A stretch of 64,000 bases of DNA from Oceanobacillus halophilus (GTDB lineage: Bacteria; Bacillota; Bacilli; Bacillales; Amphibacillaceae), in NCBI RefSeq assembly GCF_003628505.1, contig NZ_RBZP01000001.1:558001-622000 (forward strand). The letters are read 5' to 3'. The notes beneath the pieces are model-generated. The model made no database searches, had not been told where the DNA came from, and saw only the letters and a list, made by a program, of their open reading frames with translations. A program made the position numbers and the translations under genes. Positions 17,303 through 27,275 of the stretch are shown piece after piece; the stretch's first letter is position 1; every line of letters starts with the position of its first letter.

Positions 17303-18766
17303 TTAACTTTGAGGATAATAACGTAAAATAGGTTTCCGTGCTGCAGTTGTTTCGTCCATCCGCTTAACAATTGTGTTATGCGGTGCTTCCTGAACGATTT
17401 CAGGATCTTCCTCTGCTTCTTTAGCAATTCCAAGCATGGTATCAATAAACCCATCTAACGTTTCTTTAGATTCTGTTTCGGTTGGCTCCACCATCATCGC
17501 CTCTTCCACATTTAGCGGGAAGTAAATGGTTGGTGGATGATATCCGAAGTCTAGCAAACGTTTTGCAATGTCTAATGTGCGCACTCCCAATTTCTTTTGT
17601 TTTCTCCCTGACAGCACAAATTCATGTTTACAATGCTGTTCATACGGCAAATCGTAAGCTGTTTCCAATCTCCGCATCATATAATTGGCATTTAAAACCG
17701 CATATTCACTTACTTTCTTCAGTCCTTCTGCTCCCATTGTACGAATATAAGAGTAAGCACGAAGATTAATAGCAAAATTTCCGTAATATGGTTTTATCCT
17801 GCCGATAGATTGTGGTCGGTTATCATCAAAGATATATTGATCATCTTTCTTGGTTAATACAGGTTTAGGTAAGAATGGCTCCAATTCTTTAGCAACTCCA
17901 ACAGGACCAGAACCTGGACCACCGCCCCCATGGGGACCAGTGAATGTCTTATGAAGATTTAAATGAACTGCATCAAATCCCATATCCCCTGGTCGTGCAT
18001 ATCCCATAATCGCGTTAAGATTTGCCCCGTCATAATATAGTTTACCTCCAGCCTCGTGGACAATATCTGCCATTTCTAGGATTTCCTTTTCAAATAATCC
18101 GAGAGTGTTTGGATTAGTTAACATGAGTGCTGCTGTATCGTCACCAACCACTCGTTTTAAATCTTCTAGATCTACTAGACCATTTTCATTTGATTTGACA
18201 GTTACTGCATCAAAACCAGCTACCGCTGCAGAAGCTGGGTTCGTACCATGAGCTGAATCTGGGACGATTACTTTTGTTCTATTATAATCTCCATTTGCTT
18301 CATGAAAGCGGCGAATCATCATTAATGCTGTCCATTCCCCATGCGCACCTGCCGCAGATTGTAGGGAAATTTCATACATTCCTGTTATTTCTTTTAATGC
18401 CTCTTGCAATTCAAACATCATTTCCATCGCACCTTGGACTGTTTTTGGATCTTGATATGGGTGAATATGACTAAAACCGTCCAATCTTGCAATATCTTCA
18501 TTTATTTTCGGATTATATTTCATCGTACAAGAACCTAATGGATAGAATCCCGAATCAACCCCATAATTTCGGTTAGAAAGACCAGTATAATGTCTCATGA
18601 GTTCTAATTCACTGAGTTCAGGCAGTTCTGGTTCTTCTTTTCGAATGTATATTCCATCTAATTCGTTTTCCAATTCTACTTCTGGCACATCTAATTCGGG
18701 TAAGCTAAAACCTGTTCTTCCAGGTTTACTACGTTCAAAAATTAATGGAAAGTCTTGATTAGACAT
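17303..18766 (-). CDS. gcvPB: Glycine dehydrogenase (decarboxylating) subunit 2
   Basis: This is the C-terminal, PLP-binding half of the glycine cleavage P-protein, which decarboxylates glycine and transfers the aminomethyl group to lipoylated GcvH. The PLP lysine lies in [13 protein letters not shown] (about residue 275), and the D-S-A-H-G-T-N-P and Y-D-G-A-N-L-N motifs are present. The length of 487 residues equals the usual subunit. The start overlaps the gcvPA stop by 8 bases; upstream in-frame codons are inside gcvPA and lack a ribosome binding site, while GGGGGAT precedes this one. Confidence 0.96.
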   Translation of the reverse strand: MSNQDFPLIFERSKPGRTGFSLPELDVPEVELENELDGIYIRKEEPELPELSELELMRHYTGLSNRNYGVDSGFYPLGSCTMKYNPKINEDIARLDGFSHIHPYQDPKTVQGAMEMMFELQEALKEITGMYEISLQSAAGAHGEWTALMMIRRFHEANGDYNRTKVIVPDSAHGTNPASAAVAGFDAVTVKSNENGLVDLEDLKRVVGDDTAALMLTNPNTLGLFEKEILEMADIVHEAGGKLYYDGANLNAIMGYARPGDMGFDAVHLNLHKTFTGPHGGGGPGSGPVGVAKELEPFLPKPVLTKKDDQYIFDDNRPQSIGRIKPYYGNFAINLRAYSYIRTMGAEGLKKVSEYAVLNANYMMRRLETAYDLPYEQHCKHEFVLSGRKQKKLGVRTLDIAKRLLDFGYHPPTIYFPLNVEEAMMVEPTETESKETLDGFIDTMLGIAKEAEEDPEIVQEAPHNTIVKRMDETTAARKPILRYYPQS

Positions 18767-20111
18767 GGATGATATCCCCCAATTCTTTAACAAAAGTATC
18801 AATTTCTTCTTTTGTGCGAATTTCTGTTACAGCAATCAACATGTGATGAGCTAATTCTGGATAATCTTTCTCTAAATTATAGCCACCAACAATCCTCTTT
18901 TCTAGCAATTTATCATTTACTTCTTTAACGGATTGTGTTAGGTTTACCACCATTTCATTAAAAAATGGACCATTATACACTACCTGTATATTTTTTTCCT
19001 CTAATTTTTGTTTTGCATATCTGGCTTTTTGCATATTTAACAATGCCATTTTTTTTAGACCTTGCTTTCCAATGGAACTCATTGCCACCGAGCTTGCAAG
19101 GGCATTCAACGCCTGATTTGAACAAATATTCGAGGTAGCTTTTTCTCTTCTAATATGCTGCTCTCTCGCTTGAAGCGTCAGTACAAAACCACGGACTCCA
19201 TTTTCATCAACTGTCTGGCCAACTAATCTACCTGGCACTTTTCGCATAAGTTTCTTTGTTGTAGCGAAATAACCACAGTGTGGACCACCAAATTGAGCAG
19301 GAATACCAAATACTTGTGTATCTCCAACCACAATATCTGCTTCAAAGTGACCAGGAGGGGTTAAATAACCTAATGCTAATGGATTGCTGGAAACAATGAA
19401 CATGGTTTTCTTTTGCTGCTTAATCAATTTATTTATTTCTTCAAGCGGCTCAATCTGTCCAAAAAAGTTGGGATACTGGATAACAACACTTGCTGTATAT
19501 TCATCTAATTTTTCTTCTAACTCCATTAAATTAGTAGAACCATCCATTTGGTCTATCTCCACGATTTCCAGATTTTGCCCTTTTGCATAGGTTTCCACTA
19601 CTTCTCGTGATTCGGGATGAACTGTTTTGGAAATGAGTATTTTTTTTCTTTTTGTTTGGGCAGCACTTAAATTAACTGCTTCTGCTAAAGAGGTACCACC
19701 ATCATACATGGATGAATTTGCAATCGGCATTCCTGTTAATTCCGAAATCATCGTTTGAAATTCAAAAATCGCTTGCAATTCCCCTTGTGATATTTCTGGT
19801 TGATAAGGCGTATATGCAGTATAAAATTCTGACCTTGAAATAACATGATCTACTACCGATGGAATATAATGATCATAAACCCCAGCACCTAAGTACGATG
19901 TATATTCTTTTAGATTCACATTTTTATTTGCCATCTCTGTTAGTTCTTTTTTTAACTGATATTCATTGGCAGGTTTCTTAAGACTCATATCTTCCTGTAA
20001 ACGAACTTTTTCAGGAATATCAGAGAATAATTCTTCTGTTGTCTTAACACCGATTGTATCTAACATCTCTTTTTTATCTGTATCAGTCATAGGTAAATAC
20101 CGAAATTCCAT
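18759..20111 (-). CDS. gcvPA: Glycine dehydrogenase (decarboxylating) subunit 1
   Basis: This is the N-terminal half of the split P-protein; it forms an alpha2beta2 enzyme with GcvPB. It has 450 residues with the Y-L-G-A-G-x-Y motif near residue 65, the [11 protein letters not shown] segment at about 97-107 and G-G-P-H-C-G-Y near 268. It lies 13 bases after gcvT in the riboswitch-controlled operon. The GcvH and lipoamide dehydrogenase partners are not in the window. Confidence 0.96.
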   Translation of the reverse strand: MEFRYLPMTDTDKKEMLDTIGVKTTEELFSDIPEKVRLQEDMSLKKPANEYQLKKELTEMANKNVNLKEYTSYLGAGVYDHYIPSVVDHVISRSEFYTAYTPYQPEISQGELQAIFEFQTMISELTGMPIANSSMYDGGTSLAEAVNLSAAQTKRKKILISKTVHPESREVVETYAKGQNLEIVEIDQMDGSTNLMELEEKLDEYTASVVIQYPNFFGQIEPLEEINKLIKQQKKTMFIVSSNPLALGYLTPPGHFEADIVVGDTQVFGIPAQFGGPHCGYFATTKKLMRKVPGRLVGQTVDENGVRGFVLTLQAREQHIRREKATSNICSNQALNALASSVAMSSIGKQGLKKMALLNMQKARYAKQKLEEKNIQVVYNGPFFNEMVVNLTQSVKEVNDKLLEKRIVGGYNLEKDYPELAHHMLIAVTEIRTKEEIDTFVKELGDIIHV

Positions 20112-20124
20112 GATTAGTTCCCCC

Positions 20125-21234
20125 TTATTTTGTTCGCTTATAAAATGGCGTTGGTACTACTTTTGCTTTTAATGTTCGCTTACGTACTTGAACAAATAAT
20201 TCTGTGCCCTCTACTGCAAGTTCTGACTTCACTAATGCCAAGCCAATATTTTTCTTTAGAGTAGGAGATTGCGTACCAGATGTCACATATCCTACTTTTT
20301 CATTGCTAAAAAGGACATCATATCCCGTGCGAGGAATCCCTTTGTCAACCATCTCGATACCAATCAACTTTCTTTTTGTCCCTTTATCTACTTGCTCTTT
20401 TAATGCACTTTTACCTATAAATTGTGAACCTTTATTTACTTTTACAGCAAATGCTAAACCAGCTTCTATCGGAGATATTTCTTCAGACAATTCTTGGCCA
20501 TATAGGGCAAGGTTTGCTTCAAAACGCAAGGTATCCCTAGCTCCCAACCCAACTGGCTTGATTTCATTTTCCGCTGCTAGAATTAATCTCCAAAGCTTTC
20601 GACCTACTGATTTGTCGATATAAATTTCAAAGCCATCTTCCCCTGTATAACCAGTTCTCGAAACAATTGCCGGCTTGTCGATACCCGAAAAATAAACATC
20701 GTCTTCAAATCGGAAAAACTTAATCTCACTTAGGTTCTTATTTGTGAGTGTTTGTAATATATCTTCTGCTTTGGGACCTTGAAGAGCTAATTGAACATAA
20801 TTTTCAGACACATTTTCCAGTTGTACTTCTTCCTCTTGATATGTATTGTGTTTCTTTAGCCATTTATAATCTTTTTCTGTATTTGCTGCATTTACTACTA
20901 ATAAATAATCATCTTTATTTAACATATAGATAATTAGATCATCTACTGTACCACCATGTTCATTGCACATAATGGTATATTGGGCACGTTTAGGAGACAA
21001 CTTCGAAACATCATTAGTAGTCATAAATTGCAAGAATTCCAAACTTTTTGGACCTTTCACTTTAATTTCCCCCATATGCGATACATCAAAAAGGCCAGCT
21101 ATTGTCCTTGTGGCTTGATGTTCTTCTTTAATCCCAGAAAATTGGACTGGCAGATCCCATCCACCGAAATCAATTGTTTTGCCTCCATGATTTGCATATT
21201 CAGGAAATAACGGGGTCCTCTTTAACTCACTCAT
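20125..21234 (-). CDS. gcvT: Aminomethyltransferase (glycine cleavage T-protein)
   Basis: GcvT releases ammonia and transfers the methylene group from GcvH to tetrahydrofolate. The 369-residue protein has the folate-binding D-V-S-H-M-G-E-I motif near residue 51, the [12 protein letters not shown] motif near 190 and the C-terminal barrel with G-x-V-T-S-G. Twenty-eight more codons are open upstream, but they run through the riboswitch terminator; this ATG lies 8 bases after AAGGGAG. It is the first gene of gcvT-gcvPA-gcvPB. Confidence 0.96.
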   Translation of the reverse strand: MSELKRTPLFPEYANHGGKTIDFGGWDLPVQFSGIKEEHQATRTIAGLFDVSHMGEIKVKGPKSLEFLQFMTTNDVSKLSPKRAQYTIMCNEHGGTVDDLIIYMLNKDDYLLVVNAANTEKDYKWLKKHNTYQEEEVQLENVSENYVQLALQGPKAEDILQTLTNKNLSEIKFFRFEDDVYFSGIDKPAIVSRTGYTGEDGFEIYIDKSVGRKLWRLILAAENEIKPVGLGARDTLRFEANLALYGQELSEEISPIEAGLAFAVKVNKGSQFIGKSALKEQVDKGTKRKLIGIEMVDKGIPRTGYDVLFSNEKVGYVTSGTQSPTLKKNIGLALVKSELAVEGTELFVQVRKRTLKAKVVPTPFYKRTK

Positions 21235-21273
21235 TTCATCCACTCCCTTGTAAATTTTCATTAAATCAAAAAA

Positions 21274-21313
21274 GGACAGAGATTTCCTACTAAATGATAG
21301 GAAATCTCTGTCC
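21274..21313 (-). terminator. Riboswitch expression-platform terminator
   Basis: A perfect 14-base-pair stem (GGACAGAGATTTCC and its complement, loop of 12) is followed on the minus strand by TTTTTTGATTT. It begins at the 3' end of the second aptamer (GGACAGAG), the usual place for the regulated terminator of the B. subtilis gcv riboswitch. Confidence 0.9.
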
Positions 21314-21565
21314 TTCAACCAGAAAGTTGCATGTATACACTAAGGCAAATACCTTAGAACACCTAACATCATGTATACACTTGCTTCGTAGGCGGTTTAC
21401 TTATTGTAAACTCTCTCCAGAGTTGCGTCCCACAAGAGTCTTTTTGCCTGAGAGATTCGCTTCAAAGCTTGCTCCTTCGGCGTTACTAATATCTGCTATA
21501 CCAAAAGTCTGTTTATCCTCTTTGATGAACACAGAAATTAATAAACTCTCCCCTTGTAATCATCC
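21314..21565 (-). ncRNA. Tandem glycine riboswitch
   Basis: Read on the minus strand, the leader has the canonical first aptamer: GGGGAGAG, the core CGCCGAAGGAGCAA (21468-21481), TCTCTCAGGCAAAA, then the linker and CTCTGGAGAGA. A second aptamer follows with core CGCCTACGAAGCAA and ACTTTCTGGT, ending in GGACAGAG and the terminator. Glycine binding should prevent termination and turn on gcvT-gcvPA-gcvPB. The first aptamer is near-perfect; the second deviates at several conserved positions and carries an enlarged P3 arm. Confidence 0.93.
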
Positions 21566-21631
21566 GCATCATATATTTAGGATAGTTGGATATACTAAGA
21601 ATCAGTATCAAAAATCCTCAAGTTAGTTTGA

Positions 21632-21640
21632 ATTATACCA
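21632..21640 (-). promoter_or_regulatory. Possible extended -10 promoter of the gcv operon
   Basis: TGGTATAAT on the minus strand is an extended -10 element about 70 bases before the first aptamer. No good -35 is visible 17 bases upstream. Assignment is tentative. Confidence 0.4.
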
Positions 21641-21699
21641 TACAAATTTAGAAAGATATAGATAAATCCAAATTTTATTACTAAAAAAGGAAGTATCAT

Positions 21700-23355
21700 A
21701 TGGATTCTATACAAGTACACAAAGATTTAACCTTTATCTCAGAGCTAGAATCAACGTTCGATAAAGATGGACCGTATTCCAGCTGGGAACTATTTTCCAT
21801 GGCATATCAAGCCGAATTAACCACAATGACACCTGAATTTAAAGGATTACGTGCCTTGGAATACTTGCCGCATGTTGAATTTTTAGACCATCAGATAAAT
21901 GCTGCAGAGCAAGTAATTGAATCAATGAACGGAAGAGCAATTTTAGCGGATGAAGTTGGTCTAGGAAAAACAATTGAAGCAGGCTTAATATTAAAAGAGT
22001 ATATGATACGTGGACTGGTAAAAAATGCACTAATTCTAGTTCCCGCTTCTCTAGTGAACCAGTGGGTTAGGGAGTTACATGAGAAATTCTATATTCCAGC
22101 AGTTGCTCATCGAAAAAACTATAATTGGGATCAGAATATTATTATCACCTCATTAGACACAGCAAAGCGACCACCACATCGCGAGCAAATTCTTGACATT
22201 GAATATGATTTCATATTAATCGATGAAGCACACAAACTCAAAAACCATAAAACAAAAAACTATGAATTCGTCCGTTCACTGAAGAAAAAATATTGCCTTT
22301 TACTGACGGCTACACCGGTCCAAAACAAATTGATTGAGATTTTCAATTTGATTTCCATCTTAAAGCCAGGCCACTTAGGAAACTATGAATCCTTCTTAAA
22401 GACGTACGGAAAAGGACGAACTAAAATTAAGCAAGACGCCTACTTAAAACAATTAATTCAGAAGGTAATGATTAGAAATACAAGAAATAACACAACTTTA
22501 AACAACGCAAAGCGAAATATCGAGACAGTATGGATTGATTTCCAACCAGAAGAAAAAGAAGTTTATCAGGAACTACACTCAACAACTGCTCGCATGTCAA
22601 CTTTTTCAAAGATTACCTTCTTAAGAGAAATTTGTTCATCACGAGAAGCATGCTTTCTCTCTTTAAAAAAATTTAATGATAATGCAAAGGAAAAATCTCT
22701 ATTTCAACCAGTAATTTCTAAAATAGAACAATTACCACATCATTCAAAAGCGGAAAAATTAGTAGAATTGATTCAACAGTTTGGTAATGAAAAAGTTATT
22801 GTTTTTACTGAATATCGAGCAAGTCAGCTTTATTTACAGTGGTACCTTCAACAACATGGTATTTCTTCTGTGCCTTTCCGAGGGGGATTTAAACGCGGCA
22901 AAAAAGATTGGATGAAACAATTATTTCAAAACCAAGTTCAAGTTTTGATTGCAACAGAAGCTGGTGGTGAAGGAATCAACTTGCAATTTTGTAATCACAT
23001 GATAAATTACGACTTACCATGGAATCCTATGAGATTAGAACAGCGTATTGGACGTATTCATCGTTATGGTCAGGATAAGGATGTTAATATCTATAATTTT
23101 GCTATACGAGATACGATTGAAGAGCATATAATGACGCTATTATATGAAAAGATAAATTTATTTGAACAAGTAATTGGAAATCTAGATGACATTTTAGCTG
23201 AACTAAATATTTCAAGCATGGAGTCTGAATTAGAGCAGATATATACGGAATCAACTTCTGTTGGCGAAGTGAAGATTAAATTAGATAATTTATCTAGTAT
23301 TATTAAACATGAATTAGACCATTCACAAGAGGGGCAAAAATATGGCTATAACTAA
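21700..23355 (+). CDS. yqhH: SNF2-family helicase-like ATPase YqhH
   Basis: A 551-residue DEAD/DEAH-type SF2 ATPase of the SNF2/RapA group. Motif I is D-E-V-G-L-G-K-T-I-E (residues 87-96), motif II D-E-A-H near 175, motif III T-A-T-P near 203 and motif VI Q-R-I-G-R-I-H-R-Y-G near 448. Both RecA-like domains are therefore complete. It lacks the large N-terminal domains of full RapA. The physiological role is unknown; it is translationally coupled to yqhG, whose start overlaps its end. Confidence 0.93.
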   Translation: MDSIQVHKDLTFISELESTFDKDGPYSSWELFSMAYQAELTTMTPEFKGLRALEYLPHVEFLDHQINAAEQVIESMNGRAILADEVGLGKTIEAGLILKEYMIRGLVKNALILVPASLVNQWVRELHEKFYIPAVAHRKNYNWDQNIIITSLDTAKRPPHREQILDIEYDFILIDEAHKLKNHKTKNYEFVRSLKKKYCLLLTATPVQNKLIEIFNLISILKPGHLGNYESFLKTYGKGRTKIKQDAYLKQLIQKVMIRNTRNNTTLNNAKRNIETVWIDFQPEEKEVYQELHSTTARMSTFSKITFLREICSSREACFLSLKKFNDNAKEKSLFQPVISKIEQLPHHSKAEKLVELIQQFGNEKVIVFTEYRASQLYLQWYLQQHGISSVPFRGGFKRGKKDWMKQLFQNQVQVLIATEAGGEGINLQFCNHMINYDLPWNPMRLEQRIGRIHRYGQDKDVNIYNFAIRDTIEEHIMTLLYEKINLFEQVIGNLDDILAELNISSMESELEQIYTESTSVGEVKIKLDNLSSIIKHELDHSQEGQKYGYN

Positions 23356-24121
23356 TCTAGATCAATTTTTACAAGATTATTTCTTGTATCACAGGTGTTC
23401 GATATTAGAAAACGAGAATGGGGTATTACGAATACAATTAACAGAAGAGATGGATCGCACATTAATGAATAGGCCATTTTATTGGCATTACATTAAAAAA
23501 ATCGGACAACAAGGGGAGCCTTTACAGCTTACTTTAATCACCAATCCTAAGAAAAAGAAGGAACAAGGAGAATGGATTCATTTTGGAAGTCCTAGGCTCC
23601 AACAAATTCTAAATCACTTAAAAGCTAATGAGAAATTCACAAAACTATTTCAAAAGGTTTCGGCAAACCGAAATACTCCTCTATATCCCTGGCTCGTAAT
23701 TAATATGAAAATCAGTTACAAAGGAAAATATAAAAAAGATGAAGTATTCTCCATCGGTCTACAAATGGTAAATGGAACGATGAGATTAAAAATGATGGAA
23801 TACCTGCAAACATTATCACTGCAAATATCCATTTCAGATTATTGTTATACAATATCTCCCTTAATTAAATTGCAGAGTGGTTATAAACGGATTGAAGCAG
23901 TGCTTAACCAATACATTGAAGAGCAAAACCATAAATGGGCAGAAGACTCTATTCACATAATGAACGAGGAAATTAATACGCTAAAAAATTTCTACGAAGG
24001 AGCTTCTGATGAAGAGCAACAGAAAAAAATGCAAAAAGAAATGGAAGAAATTAAGGTCAGATATCAGCCATCAATTACTTTCGAAGTGATAAATGGTGGA
24101 ATTTTCTATCTAGTGGAGTAG
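23342..24121 (+). CDS. yqhG: YqhG family protein
   Basis: A 259-residue protein of unknown function that always accompanies yqhH. No membrane segment or catalytic motif is visible; the C-terminal third is rich in Glu and Lys and probably forms a coiled coil (about residues 195-240). The ATG overlaps the yqhH 3' end by 14 bases and has its own AGAGGGG ribosome binding site. The tight coupling implies that it is a partner or adaptor of the YqhH ATPase. Confidence 0.9.
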   Translation: MAITNLDQFLQDYFLYHRCSILENENGVLRIQLTEEMDRTLMNRPFYWHYIKKIGQQGEPLQLTLITNPKKKKEQGEWIHFGSPRLQQILNHLKANEKFTKLFQKVSANRNTPLYPWLVINMKISYKGKYKKDEVFSIGLQMVNGTMRLKMMEYLQTLSLQISISDYCYTISPLIKLQSGYKRIEAVLNQYIEEQNHKWAEDSIHIMNEEINTLKNFYEGASDEEQQKKMQKEMEEIKVRYQPSITFEVINGGIFYLVE

Positions 24122-24124
24122 AAT

Positions 24125-24162
24125 AAAAGGCAGAATAGCACACAGTGGCTATTCTGCCTTTT
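24125..24162. terminator. Terminator between convergent yqhG and yqzE
   Basis: The 15-base stem AAAAGGCAGAATAGC with its complement ends in TTTTTTCG on the plus strand and in an A/T-rich run on the other. It overlaps the yqzE 3' end. Confidence 0.88.
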
Positions 24163-24322
24163 TTCGTATGGACTTTAATACAAAAGGTAACACACCAAAC
24201 CAGCGATTAGATAAACCAGTTGTTTTGGGATTGTTTTTGCGTTTTTTCCTTTCCTCTGCTGGCTGATCTAAATAGGAAACAACTTGCTCTGTTACAAATT
24301 TTATATAATCATTACCAGACAC
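24149..24322 (-). CDS. yqzE: YqzE family protein
   Basis: A small (57-residue) basic protein with the YqzE pattern: N-D-Y-I-K-F-V-T-E-Q near the start, P-A-E-E-R-K-K-R in the middle and R-W-F-G-V-L-P-F at the end. Its function is unknown. In B. subtilis yqzE lies just after comGG. Here it lies on the other side of the comG operon, on the opposite strand, next to comGA. The start is a GTG spaced 8 bases from GAGG; another GTG three codons upstream is too close to it. Confidence 0.8.
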   Translation of the reverse strand: MSGNDYIKFVTEQVVSYLDQPAEERKKRKNNPKTTGLSNRWFGVLPFVLKSIRKKAE

Positions 24323-24465
24323 ACCAATCACCTCTTCTTCTATAGGTTAAACGAACAACAAGATGTCTATTCAAAAAAAATAAAAAAATATTCAAAAAAA
24401 GAAGGAACTAGACAAATTATGTCGAATATTGTTTTTAAGAAAATTATAAAGGAGTTGAAAATGAT

Positions 24466-25494
24466 TTGAGTTCTGCTTCATCATTATCTTCCACTATATT
24501 CAAGGCAGCGATTGAACAAAGGGCATCCGATATTCATTTCTATCCATTCGCTACACAAACGGATATATACTTTCGTATACTTGGTAAACGGATATTTTTT
24601 AAAAAAATATCTACCAATCAATATCAGTTTTTGCTCACCTACTTTAAATTTTCATCTGGAATGGATATTGGTGAGTCTAGAAAACCCCAAAATGGATCTA
24701 TGACACATTATGAAAATCAATCGTTATTTTCCCTGCGTTTATCGACACTTCCTATTCATCATCAGGAAAGCCTAGCCGTCCGCATCTTACCGCAAAATGA
24801 GAATCACGCTCTTCACAATCTTTTCCTTTTTCCCAATCAATATAAACGAGTTAAAAGTTGGATTAGCAACCGTGCTGGTCTCATATTAATTACTGGTCCT
24901 ACAGGAAGTGGTAAAACAACCACCTTATATACCTTATTAAAAACATTATTGCAAGAAGACTCCTATCAGACCATATCATTAGAAGATCCTATAGAGAAAG
25001 AAATACAGGACATTTTACAAGTACAGGTTAATGAAAAAGCTGGAATGTCTTATCATACCGGATTAAAAGCAGCTCTACGCCATGACCCTGACATTATTAT
25101 GATTGGAGAGATTCGAGATAAATATACCGCTCAATTTGCTTTTGAAGCAGCTCTAACCGGTCATCTTGTCATGAGTACACTACATGCAAAAGATGCACTT
25201 GGAACCATCCACAGACTTCACGATATGGGAATTACTTCGACTGACTTACAACAATCACTAATAGCTGTAGCCGCTATACAATTATTACCTATACAAATGA
25301 ATAAGCTAACAACAAGGCGTGCTGCTATACTGGAATTATTAGATGGAAAAATGTTAAATCAAGTCATAACAGGCGCAGACATAAATACTTCACCTAATTT
25401 CCATTCATTTCATCATTTAAGAAAGAAGGCGTATTCCTATGGTTTTATATCTGAAGAAGATTTATTTGAATCACACGAAAAAATTAAGTCATGA
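24466..25494 (+). CDS. comGA: Competence pilus assembly ATPase ComGA
   Basis: ComGA is the type II secretion/type IV pilus-like ATPase that powers assembly of the transformation pilus. The N-terminal domain is short, followed by Walker A G-P-T-G-S-G-K-T-T (about 144-152), the Asp box and Walker B region L-R-H-D-P-D-I-I-M-I-G-E-I-R-D, and the His box near T-L-H-A-K-D. It has 342 residues. The start is TTG, 11 bases after GGAG; no ATG in frame lies nearby. It overlaps comGB by 56 bases. Confidence 0.93.
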   Translation: MSSASSLSSTIFKAAIEQRASDIHFYPFATQTDIYFRILGKRIFFKKISTNQYQFLLTYFKFSSGMDIGESRKPQNGSMTHYENQSLFSLRLSTLPIHHQESLAVRILPQNENHALHNLFLFPNQYKRVKSWISNRAGLILITGPTGSGKTTTLYTLLKTLLQEDSYQTISLEDPIEKEIQDILQVQVNEKAGMSYHTGLKAALRHDPDIIMIGEIRDKYTAQFAFEAALTGHLVMSTLHAKDALGTIHRLHDMGITSTDLQQSLIAVAAIQLLPIQMNKLTTRRAAILELLDGKMLNQVITGADINTSPNFHSFHHLRKKAYSYGFISEEDLFESHEKIKS

Positions 25495-26491
25495 TATTCA
25501 ATTGAAATTTTTACAGCGTTTAACAAGATTATTAAAAAATGGCTACCCCATACTAGAAGCACTTGAAACTATAAAATGGGACAAGAAATTATCTGGAGCA
25601 GCTACTAAAGTTATAAATTCATTAAGAGCGGGAGTATCTATTGACAAGGCTTTTGAGGAGGCACATTTTCATCAGACAATAACTTCTTACCTATACTTTG
25701 TAAAGTTCAATAATGATTTAGAGGGAAGTTTTGAGAAATGTATTGAAATGTTTAGCCAGCGATTGAATAACACGAAAAAATTTAAAGAATTAATTAGATA
25801 TCCTCTGGTATTGTTAACCATCTTCTCCATTCTGCTTACTTTTATCCATCAGTCAGTTCTCCCTTCATTTGCTGAGATTTTCCAAAGTGAAACCAATTCT
25901 AATTCAGCGATTCTAATTTCCATGAAGTTAATTGATCTGCTGCTTTCCTTTCTTTTTTTGGTCATTAGCTTATTGTTTGTCTTTAGTCTCTTTTGGTTAT
26001 TTTTACGTCCGAAAATTCCTATAGAAAGGAGAATCCAATTATATACTAAAATACCTCTTTATCGGACTTATATAAAAACACAAACCTCTTACTTCTTTGC
26101 AACACATTTTAGTTCCTTACTTAAAACAGGCATGTCCATAAAAGAAATTCTACAGCATATGTCTCAACAACCCAAGTCAACTATCATTTCATTCTACTCC
26201 AGTATCCTTACTGAAGAACTAAGTCAAGGTGTTCATCTTACCTATATTCTATCAGGGTTGCCACTATTAGAAACTCAACTTACTTCTATATTTCAAAAAA
26301 ACACGAATGCAGAAACACTTGAAAAAGATCTAGAACTATATGCTGAACTATTAGTGGAAGAAATCCAATTTAAAACGATGAAAACAATAACTATCTTACA
26401 GCCTGTATTCTTTTTATTTTTAGGAGCATTCATCATATTCATTTACGTCACACTAATGTGGCCCATGTTTCAACTGATTAAAACAATCTAA
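25439..26491 (+). CDS. comGB: Competence pilus platform protein ComGB
   Basis: ComGB is the polytopic membrane platform protein of the GspF/PilC family, which recruits ComGA and pseudopilins. The 350-residue protein has two GspF-type helical domains (about 20-135 and 195-320) and three membrane helices (about 122-143, 165-188 and 322-345), including the C-terminal one. The start chosen is the ATG preceded by AGAAGG; it lies inside comGA. A TTG nine codons later is a weaker alternative. Confidence 0.92.
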   Translation: MVLYLKKIYLNHTKKLSHDIQLKFLQRLTRLLKNGYPILEALETIKWDKKLSGAATKVINSLRAGVSIDKAFEEAHFHQTITSYLYFVKFNNDLEGSFEKCIEMFSQRLNNTKKFKELIRYPLVLLTIFSILLTFIHQSVLPSFAEIFQSETNSNSAILISMKLIDLLLSFLFLVISLLFVFSLFWLFLRPKIPIERRIQLYTKIPLYRTYIKTQTSYFFATHFSSLLKTGMSIKEILQHMSQQPKSTIISFYSSILTEELSQGVHLTYILSGLPLLETQLTSIFQKNTNAETLEKDLELYAELLVEEIQFKTMKTITILQPVFFLFLGAFIIFIYVTLMWPMFQLIKTI

Positions 26492-26507
26492 AAGGAGAGA
26501 TTATACA

Positions 26508-26834
26508 ATGTTTAAAGATAATAAAGGTTTTACACTCATTGAGATGTTAATTGTCATGATGATTATTTCCGTTTTGATCATACTCATCGTTCCAAATTTG
26601 AGCGGAAGAAGTGCAGAAGTTAATGCGAAGGGCTGTGATGCCTTAGTGTCTATGGTACAAGCTCAGGTTGATGCTTACTATATTGAAAAACATGAGTATC
26701 CAAAAGATCTGGAAGAATTGAGAGATGAAGGATTTATTACAGCTGATCAATTAGCCTGCTCAGGTTCTCCAGACTCCAAACTTACACTAGACGCAGAACA
26801 TAATGTAATAAATCCTTATGGTGGTGATGATTAA
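26508..26834 (+). CDS. comGC: Major competence pseudopilin ComGC
   Basis: ComGC builds the transformation pilus that binds and retracts DNA. The prepilin motif reads K-G | F-T-L-I-E-M with processing after Gly7 and the conserved Glu at +5. The hydrophobic helix spans about residues 8-30. Two cysteines (near 43 and 84) could form the intramolecular disulfide seen in the family. The 108-residue size is normal, and it has a good AGGAGAG ribosome binding site. The prepilin peptidase ComC is not in the window. Confidence 0.95.
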   Translation: MFKDNKGFTLIEMLIVMMIISVLIILIVPNLSGRSAEVNAKGCDALVSMVQAQVDAYYIEKHEYPKDLEELRDEGFITADQLACSGSPDSKLTLDAEHNVINPYGGDD

Positions 26835-26837
26835 AAA

Positions 26838-27275
26838 GTGATATCGGAAATAGAAGTTCATAAAAATGGTTTCACTATATTAGAAGTTCTTTTTGTATTA
26901 GCAATAGTCACTACTATATTACTAATCCAACCGATTATTCCCAGTTTAACTCTAGAAAAAATACAAGTAAATCAGTTTTTATCGGTATTTAAATCTGACA
27001 TTCTTTATACACAAAACCTCTCCACCACTACGGAAGAATATGTTCGAATAACCTTATATCCAGATAATTATAAGATTCAACGTGGATCAACAGAAATAGC
27101 TAGCCGCAATTATCCAAAGGGAATGGCCATTGATGATCGCAATAATGCGATAATCTCTTTTAAAAAAACCGGTACCATCGTTCCACGGAAAAAGATAAAG
27201 TTAACAACTGAACATACTAAACATTTAATAACTTTCCCAGTAGGTAAAGGAGGTATATATATTGGGAACGATTAA
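26838..27275 (+). CDS. comGD: Minor competence pseudopilin ComGD
   Basis: A 145-residue type IV pilin-like protein. The processing site N-G | F-T-I-L-E-V lies at residues 10-16, with Glu at +5, followed by a hydrophobic helix. The remainder is a beta-rich globular domain. It begins with GTG three bases after the comGC stop and overlaps comGE by 14 bases, so the operon is tightly coupled. Minor pseudopilins are thought to prime pilus assembly at the tip. Confidence 0.92.
   Translation: MISEIEVHKNGFTILEVLFVLAIVTTILLIQPIIPSLTLEKIQVNQFLSVFKSDILYTQNLSTTTEEYVRITLYPDNYKIQRGSTEIASRNYPKGMAIDDRNNAIISFKKTGTIVPRKKIKLTTEHTKHLITFPVGKGGIYIGND

Noticed and set aside
24284-24469. Plus-strand frame of 61 codons ending at the comGA start
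   Set aside because: It overlaps yqzE in antisense and the A-tract leader; the only plausible ribosome binding site belongs to comGA.
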